From: an archaeon
GTDB taxonomy: Archaea > Asgardarchaeota > Thorarchaeia > Thorarchaeales > Thorarchaeaceae
Direction: 5' to 3'
Assembly: GCA_024276825.1 (NCBI GenBank)
Contig: JAJRWI010000049.1
Coordinates: 1 to 36,828, forward strand
Length of the DNA: 36,828 nucleotides
This document shows positions 31,794 to 36,828 of this stretch, piece after piece. The notes under the pieces were generated by a model that saw only the letters and a program-made list of their open reading frames with translations, did not search any database and was not told the DNA's origin. How positions within the stretch are numbered: the stretch's first letter is position 1; each line of letters begins with the position of its first letter. The position numbers and the translations under genes were made by a program.

Positions 31794-33446
31794 CTATTCC
31801 TTAAACTCGAACGGTTTGGTGAGAGATTCCTCCTCCACTTTGTCCGGCTTATGTTTGGCCCTCCATTCGGATATAGGAATCGCATGCTTCTTCTCAATGC
31901 GCCCTCTATGAATTGTGTTCATTGAACAAAAGGGTATGATCTTACCATCGGGAGCGGCATAATTGATATCACAATGCTGTACACGCTCAAGGTCAAAGTT
32001 GTAGGCATCCTGAAAGTGCATCATTCCAAGCATGATAATTCGTCGCATGAACTTGGCGAGGGAGTCGTAGTCACCGCGATTGAGGAACGCGCTCAAGAGG
32101 TCTTTAAGAATGCCCTTCTTTTTGATGAAACGGATACTGGAGGTAAGTTTGGCCTTGGCACGAGTGCTAGCACCACGTTTCTGATCAGCGAAGAGGTTAG
32201 CTATGTCCTCGAGGAGATGGATGAACTTGTCAATCTCAATAAGGTCAGTGATTGGCTGATAGGATCCGTCCTCATCAATGAACAGGAATGTAGACATTCC
32301 GCAGGCAAAGTGAGAGCTCAGCTCAAGTTCAGGATGGCCCTTCATAAGGCCGAGAGCGCGTCCTACAGGAAGCATGGCAGGTACCGGGTACCAGGCATCA
32401 GCAGGGATCATGCCATCAGTCTGCTCCTCAATGAGATGGATGGCGTCAGGGATTGTGATTCGCATCTGTTCGCGCTCAGAGTAATCAATACGACCAGTAA
32501 TACTGACAGGCTGGAAGTTTACGCAGCGGATCACATCGGAATTCTTGATGGCAAACTTGATGATGTCGCCTAGCTGATCGTCATTCACGCCACGGACTAC
32601 TGTTGGTACGAGAACTATGCTCTCCATTCCCACCTCGCGAGCATGCTGGATTGCCTGAAGTTTTATGGGCAAGAGGTTGGACCCACGAGCTTCAATATAG
32701 GGTTCAGGGGTGACACCATCGAACTGCATGTAAATGGTTGATAGACCAGCATCTCTGAGCTCTTGCAGATATTCTTTGCTCTTTCCAATTCTGATGGCAT
32801 TGCTGGCTATCTGTACATGCTTGAAACCAAGCTCTTTTGCCCAGCGGATGTATTGTGGCAGATACTTGGACACTGTAGGTTCGCCACCTGCAAACTGGAG
32901 AGCGGGAGCTGGAACTGGCAGGTTTGACCTCAGGTTCTTCATCATCTCAAGGATCTCTTCGGGCTCTGGTTCCACAACAGTTCCTGACTCCGCAGCATGT
33001 GCAAAACAGATCGGACATCGCAGGTTGCAACGATTGGTCACATCTATGAGCGCAAGTGCAGTGTGAGACTTGTGTTGCGGACATTGGCCACAGTCTTCAG
33101 GACAGCCCTTGATAGTTTCAGTTCGTGGATTGTCCAGACCTACAGACTTGTACCAATAAGTCATGGCGCGCTTAAACATCTCAGCGTCGCCCCAATAAAC
33201 ATCAATGAACTCCCCGTGAATGTCGCATTTCTTCTTATACATAACTTTGCCATCTTCTTCATATAGAGTGGCTTCAATAACGGTCACTTTGTCATCTTCA
33301 AGCAGACAATCAGGACAGATTGATTGTGTGGTGTATGGAAGTTCTCTGACGGGGTATTTTTCAACATGATATCGTCTAATCCCGCCCTCTGTCTTCTCAT
33401 GTGGAACGGGCTTTTCAGGAATCGGCTTAATTATAATTTCAGTCAT
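31794..33446 (-). CDS. tes: Radical SAM protein, tetraether lipid synthase (Tes)-like
   Basis: A 550-residue radical SAM enzyme. The SAM cluster motif is CNLRCPIC (C140, C144, C147) and is preceded by a second CxxxCxxC (CPEDCGQC, 115-122) and by an N-terminal rubredoxin-like set (CPDC at 44-47 and C74 in KKCDIHG); further cysteines lie near the C-terminus (HCDINY, PFCSM). This multi-cluster layout and length match the tetraether lipid synthase family that joins two diether lipids into macrocyclic GDGT. Other family members have different or unknown roles, so the activity is likely but not proven. ATG at 33446 with AGGAG nine bases upstream. Upstream of geranylgeranyl reductase, supporting a lipid role. 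Confidence 0.85.
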   Translation of the reverse strand: MTEIIIKPIPEKPVPHEKTEGGIRRYHVEKYPVRELPYTTQSICPDCLLEDDKVTVIEATLYEEDGKVMYKKKCDIHGEFIDVYWGDAEMFKRAMTYWYKSVGLDNPRTETIKGCPEDCGQCPQHKSHTALALIDVTNRCNLRCPICFAHAAESGTVVEPEPEEILEMMKNLRSNLPVPAPALQFAGGEPTVSKYLPQYIRWAKELGFKHVQIASNAIRIGKSKEYLQELRDAGLSTIYMQFDGVTPEPYIEARGSNLLPIKLQAIQHAREVGMESIVLVPTVVRGVNDDQLGDIIKFAIKNSDVIRCVNFQPVSITGRIDYSEREQMRITIPDAIHLIEEQTDGMIPADAWYPVPAMLPVGRALGLMKGHPELELSSHFACGMSTFLFIDEDGSYQPITDLIEIDKFIHLLEDIANLFADQKRGASTRAKAKLTSSIRFIKKKGILKDLLSAFLNRGDYDSLAKFMRRIIMLGMMHFQDAYNFDLERVQHCDINYAAPDGKIIPFCSMNTIHRGRIEKKHAIPISEWRAKHKPDKVEEESLTKPFEFKE

Positions 33447-33588
33447 TATCTGTTTCTCCTATTGTTTAAATATTGGTCATAATTACCACTGAGCCGAGTG
33501 GTATTGCAGGAGATTCGGGGAAGAATTTGAATATAAGAGTTGTCCGATGAATAAGAGTATGAATTAGTTGTAATATAGCACACGCTTT

Positions 33589-33900
33589 TCAGCCATCGTC
33601 AGGCATTTCTAGCACAAGACCAGAATCAAAACCACCGCGCTCGAGCCGCTTAGATGTCTGAACATCACGAACGGTTTCCCAAGAGATGTTTCTAAATCGG
33701 ATAAGTGCCTCTATGACCTCAAGAATGTCTGCGATCTCTTCGATTGATCCAGATTCTTCAAGCTCCCTCGCCTCTTCTACAATCTTGGCTCTGAGAAAGG
33801 CTTCCAGTTCATCGCCAGAAACCACTCTTACTCTTGGAGTCTGTCCATCCCTCTCAATGATAGAAGGTATCAAGTCCCTAACGAGTTTTTCGCGGACCAT
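33589..33900 (-). CDS. MazG-like nucleoside triphosphate pyrophosphohydrolase
   Basis: A 103-residue protein of the small all-alpha NTP pyrophosphatase group (COG4997-type, related to phosphoribosyl-ATP pyrophosphohydrolase). It starts MVREKLVRDLIPSII and carries the metal-binding helices EEARELEESGSIEEIADILEV, where the E-x2-E and E-x2-D acidic pairs coordinate magnesium. Role: removal of non-canonical or damaged nucleotides, or a housekeeping function; the substrate is not known. ATG at 33900 is preceded by GTGATC; the frame open to 33933 has no site. It follows the Cys-rich gene by 29 bases, so the two form an operon. Confidence 0.88.
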   Translation of the reverse strand: MVREKLVRDLIPSIIERDGQTPRVRVVSGDELEAFLRAKIVEEARELEESGSIEEIADILEVIEALIRFRNISWETVRDVQTSKRLERGGFDSGLVLEMPDDG

Positions 33901-33929
33901 CAGATCACAACAGGGAGTGATAAATGATA

Positions 33930-34601
33930 TCAACGAAAGGCCAATGCGACTTCCACCTGATATCTGGCCTCAACAAGAAAGGCATCGATTGCGGCCTTCA
34001 CATCAGCAGGAATATCTGTTGTCCACACTTCTTCTGCACCGCGGGGCGTGTCAGCAGTCATTGCGGACTTGGGGAGAAATCTTGGGTGAAGTGACGAGTC
34101 AAAGGACACAGAACCAATCCATTCTCCCAGATTCAGGAGTTCATATAGGGGTTGGTACTTCTCCATTTCCTTGCAAGGTATGGCGACCCAGAAGATGGAC
34201 ATCCCTGCAAACTGATCGGGCTGACCAATGCCAATCACATAGCTGTCAAATGTCGCGTTGGCCATCTCGAGGGAATAGAGGATTCCAACTTGGCAGTTCA
34301 AGCACTGATTAAACTCAATACCATCACCAGAGAGCTTTGCATAGGCAATGCCATTCTTCTCGATGTTATTATCATTACAAAGCATACAGAGGTCCATACC
34401 CCAACGGACTTCCATTCTATCTTTAAGAGGGCCCTCCTTGAATCGTCGAACAGCTGCTAGATACTGTTTTCGAAGTTTTTCAGCGCCCTCAACATCAAGG
34501 TGATTGCGAAGCTCTCTCCAGACATCCAACAAGTTCTGCCATTTGACATTGAATATTAGATCCAGAAGACTCTCTGTGGACCTATCATCAAGCGAACTCA
34601 T
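33930..34601 (-). CDS. Protein of unknown function with CxxC pairs
   Basis: A 223-residue cytosolic protein I do not recognise. The first 65 residues are helical and basic (LRKQYLAAVRRFKEGPLKDR). Two cysteine pairs follow, CMLC (72-75) and CLNC (100-103), 24 residues apart, a zinc-knuckle or zinc-ribbon arrangement. The C-terminal half is mixed alpha/beta, rich in Trp and Phe, and ends in a helix VKAAIDAFLVEARYQVEVAL. ATG at 34601 has GGAG ten bases upstream; TTG at 34610 is possible. It is co-directional with the pyrophosphohydrolase gene and divergent from ileS. An inverted repeat (34624-34640) lies just upstream. Confidence 0.72.
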   Translation of the reverse strand: MSSLDDRSTESLLDLIFNVKWQNLLDVWRELRNHLDVEGAEKLRKQYLAAVRRFKEGPLKDRMEVRWGMDLCMLCNDNNIEKNGIAYAKLSGDGIEFNQCLNCQVGILYSLEMANATFDSYVIGIGQPDQFAGMSIFWVAIPCKEMEKYQPLYELLNLGEWIGSVSFDSSLHPRFLPKSAMTADTPRGAEEVWTTDIPADVKAAIDAFLVEARYQVEVALAFR

Positions 34602-34623
34602 ACCTCTCAAACTCCGTTTAGTT

Positions 34624-34640
34624 CCACATACTTCATGTGG
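34624..34640. promoter_or_regulatory. Inverted repeat upstream of the Cys-rich gene
   Basis: CCACAT and ATGTGG form a perfect six-base repeat with a five-base spacer, between a TATA-like AT-rich box (near 34645-34660 on the minus strand) and the ATG at 34601, so close to the expected transcription start. Confidence 0.25.
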
Positions 34641-34696
34641 ATGTGTTAATTAAGTGTTAATTGGCTGTATCTAAGGCCAAGTTTCCTTAGCCTAAG

Positions 34697-34704
34697 CTTT
34701 TTAA
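34697..34704 (+). promoter_or_regulatory. TATA box of ileS
   Basis: CTTTTTAA would place the transcription start near 34727, giving a leader of about 150 bases before ileS, longer than for most genes here. Confidence 0.45.
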
Positions 34705-34746
34705 CTGCGACGCTATGAGAACAATACGCTGTCAAAGGTGAAAAGG

Positions 34747-34767
34747 ATGGATTGCCAAATTCGTTAG
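34747..34767 (+). CDS. Possible six-codon upstream ORF in the ileS leader
   Basis: ATG followed by Asp-Cys-Gln-Ile-Arg and stop. It is preceded by GGTGA at exactly the five-base spacing seen for several genes in the window, so initiation is credible. It lies about 20 bases after the predicted transcription start and about 110 bases before ileS. It could be a regulatory leader peptide (one Ile codon) or a chance match. Confidence 0.35.
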   Translation: MDCQIR

Positions 34768-34875
34768 CACTGGTAATGTGAGGGGCAGTCTGAATTATAC
34801 CTATTCACCACGAACGACAGAGAACACACATCCATTCTGTTTATTGTTGTTAAATTCTGACAGGAGGAGTCTGAG

Positions 34876-36828
34876 ATGAGTCCCCTCGCAAAACGCTATG
34901 ATCCGCAAGAGGTTGAGAAGGAAGTATTGGACTTCTGGGATAGGAACAGTATCTATGAGAAGACAGTGAAACTGCGGTCCAAAGGACCACAATGGAATTT
35001 TCTTGAGGGACCACCTACCACAAATGGCTTCATGCATGTTGGCCATGCGCGTGGAAGGGCCATGAAAGACACTCAGATTCGATACCTCACAATGAAGGGG
35101 TATAATGTCTGGCGGCGAGGGGGCTGGGACATGCAGGGGCTACCAGTTGAGCTTGAGGTCGAGCGTAATGAGGGAATTGCCGAAAAGGGTGAGATTGAGA
35201 GCACTTTAGGCATGGACCAGTTTGTGAGAAAATGCAAGGATCTTGTTGACTTCTATCTTGAACGATGGGTGAATGATTCCATCAGACTGGGCCTCTGGCT
35301 GGACTTTGAGAATGCATATCAAACTCGCAGAGACGATTACATCGAGCATGTGTGGTATTTTCTGAAACTCGCAAGTGAGAAGGGACTATTGGGAAGAGGA
35401 TACAGGGTCAATCCCACATGTCCAAGATGTGTGACCGCACTGTCTGGACATGAGGTTTCACAGGGATACAAGACAAAGGAAGACCCCTCAATCTATGTCA
35501 AGTTCAGGCTTGTTGACAGAAAGAACGAGTATCTCGTGATATGGACAACAACTCCATTTACCCTGATCTCCAACGAGATGGTTTCGGTCCATCCCGATTA
35601 CACCTATGTCAAGGTCCAAGTTGGAAGTGAATATTGGTGGATTGTGAGAGATCTCACCGAGATTGTCATGCAGAAGGCAAAGGTCTCAGACTACGAGATT
35701 GTGAAGGAACTCAAGGGCAAGGACATGCTCGGATGGAAGTACGAGCATCCATTCCTCAATGAAGTACCATGGCATCATAAGCACAAGGAGAAATACATGC
35801 ATGCTGTTGTGACGGGAACTCATGTCACTATAGAGGATGGTACTGGTCTTGTACACACTGCTCCTGGCTTTGGCCCAGATGACTTCAATGTGGGCAGAGA
35901 GTATGATGTGCCAGTGTTTGCACCTGTATCAAGAAACGGTAGGTTCACAGATGAGGTGCCAATGTTTGAAGGGCGTTTCGTTTTCGACACAAACAAGGAT
36001 GTCCCCGAGATGTTGAAGGAGAAGGGACTTCTTGTACATGCTGAAACCATAGTTCACGAATATCCCCACTGTTGGCGTTGCGACACACCTCTCGTATATC
36101 TAGCTGACAAAACGCAATGGTTTCTGAAGATGGAGGGTGTGAGAGAGCGTCTGGTAGAAGAGAACAAGAGGGTTCACTGGACACCCGAGTGGGCAGGATC
36201 TGGACGCTTTGGTGACTGGGTCGCCAATGCCGACGACTGGTGCATATCAAGGTCTCGTGTCTGGGGCTCGCCATTACCCGTTTGGGTATGTGATGAGTGT
36301 AAGGCAGAAGTTGTGATTGGGACAAGGAAAGAACTGAGAGAGAAGGCAATAGAGTTTCCCGATGAGTTTGAGATGCATAGACCATGGGTGGATCAAGTTG
36401 TTTTGAAATGTGAGAAATGCGGTGCGAAAATGCATCGTGAGCCGTTTGTCATAGACTGCTGGCTTGACTCTGGTATGGCTCACACTGCTAGCGTCGACTA
36501 TCTGAGAGATCCTGATCTTTTCAGGACTGTTTTCCCGTATGATTTCATCACGGAGGCAGTCGATCAGTCCCGAGGTTGGTTCTACAGTCTCCTATACACA
36601 TCAGTGGTCATGCATGATTCAGTGGCATTCAAGGCCTGTGTAAGTCAGGAACATGTCCTCGATGAAGATGGGGGGAAGATGAGTAAGTCCCGAGGAAATG
36701 TGGTCTGGGCCAAAGACGCCTTTGAAACAATCGGAGCAGATCCTTTCAGAATATACATGCTCACAAGGTCTGCATCATGGACACGTACCAACTACAGTCC
36801 AAAAGAGATCGAGCTCACACGCAAGAAG
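34876..36828 (+). CDS. ileS: Isoleucyl-tRNA synthetase, partial (C-terminus beyond window)
   Basis: The first 651 codons of a class I synthetase charging tRNA-Ile; the frame is open to the window end. The HIGH motif is HVGH (54-57) in GPPTTNGFMHVGHA, KMSKS is at 601-605 (GGKMSKSRGN), and the CP1 editing domain is present, including WTTTPFTLISNE. The RGGWDMQGLPVELEVE segment and the CPRC zinc motif distinguish IleRS from ValRS and LeuRS; the MQGLP form is a variant of the usual C/T-H-GLP. About 400 C-terminal residues (tRNA binding) are missing. ATG at 34876 has GGAGGAG six bases upstream. Confidence 0.96.
   Translation, partial: MSPLAKRYDPQEVEKEVLDFWDRNSIYEKTVKLRSKGPQWNFLEGPPTTNGFMHVGHARGRAMKDTQIRYLTMKGYNVWRRGGWDMQGLPVELEVERNEGIAEKGEIESTLGMDQFVRKCKDLVDFYLERWVNDSIRLGLWLDFENAYQTRRDDYIEHVWYFLKLASEKGLLGRGYRVNPTCPRCVTALSGHEVSQGYKTKEDPSIYVKFRLVDRKNEYLVIWTTTPFTLISNEMVSVHPDYTYVKVQVGSEYWWIVRDLTEIVMQKAKVSDYEIVKELKGKDMLGWKYEHPFLNEVPWHHKHKEKYMHAVVTGTHVTIEDGTGLVHTAPGFGPDDFNVGREYDVPVFAPVSRNGRFTDEVPMFEGRFVFDTNKDVPEMLKEKGLLVHAETIVHEYPHCWRCDTPLVYLADKTQWFLKMEGVRERLVEENKRVHWTPEWAGSGRFGDWVANADDWCISRSRVWGSPLPVWVCDECKAEVVIGTRKELREKAIEFPDEFEMHRPWVDQVVLKCEKCGAKMHREPFVIDCWLDSGMAHTASVDYLRDPDLFRTVFPYDFITEAVDQSRGWFYSLLYTSVVMHDSVAFKACVSQEHVLDEDGGKMSKSRGNVVWAKDAFETIGADPFRIYMLTRSASWTRTNYSPKEIELTRKK

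Noticed and set aside
31974..32573. 199-codon plus-strand ORF inside the radical SAM gene
   Set aside because: Antisense shadow; no motif, and the opposite strand has clear Cys clusters.
33686..34312. 208-codon plus-strand ORF across the pyrophosphohydrolase and Cys-rich genes
   Set aside because: Crosses two real genes on the other strand, Ser/Arg-rich, no ribosome-binding site.

Overview
The window looks like a chromosomal segment of an archaeon, most likely an Asgard archaeon (Thorarchaeia-like by overall flavour; lineage is inferred, not proven). Archaeal markers are an archaeosine tRNA-guanine transglycosylase with PUA domain, MtrA/MtrH methyltransferase subunits, CofE of F420 synthesis, geranylgeranyl reductase, a tetraether-lipid-synthase-like radical SAM enzyme, KaiC-like ATPases, archaeal TATA boxes and Shine-Dalgarno sites of the GGTGA type. 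The Asgard suggestion rests on two Ras/Rab-like small GTPases, a roadblock/LC7 protein and a seven-bladed WD40 protein lying together.

Layout. 1-4298 is a signalling-like neighbourhood: two KaiC-family ATPases, a thioredoxin-like protein, a roadblock protein, a small GTPase, a WD40 protein and a second small GTPase. 4550-7095 holds a small archaeal protein translationally coupled to a divergent family-B DNA polymerase whose motif C and exonuclease motifs are degenerate. 7098-15007, read on the minus strand, is a one-carbon block: metV, metF, mtrH, mtrA, mtrH, the methanogenesis-marker-14 gene (DUF2114), cofE and larC. The MtrA has no membrane anchor and no other Mtr subunits are present, so this looks like a soluble methyl-transfer module joined to the methyl branch of the Wood-Ljungdahl pathway rather than the sodium-pumping methanogen complex. 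hflX and tgtA diverge from a short shared promoter region at about 16.4 kb.

18477-23121 is an ABC importer of the Fe3+/polyamine type (ATPase, fused double permease, membrane-anchored binding protein). 23407-26453 holds two exported, C-terminally anchored surface proteins that share a domain; the second also carries a zinc-dependent phospholipase C-like domain. 26618-27939 is a tandem pair of paralogous proteins of unknown function. 27933-33446 (minus strand) is rich in membrane-lipid genes: tetraether synthase-like radical SAM, geranylgeranyl reductase, a PhzF-family protein and a prenyl diphosphate synthase. Then come a MazG-like NTP pyrophosphohydrolase, a Cys-rich unknown protein and, running off the right edge, isoleucyl-tRNA synthetase.

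No tRNA, rRNA, CRISPR array, insertion sequence or pseudogene was found. The only gene-free stretch above 300 bases (30081-30450) contains a candidate structured RNA or leader plus a hairpin at the phzF start. Several perfect palindromes near promoters and three hairpin-plus-T-tract terminators were also seen.
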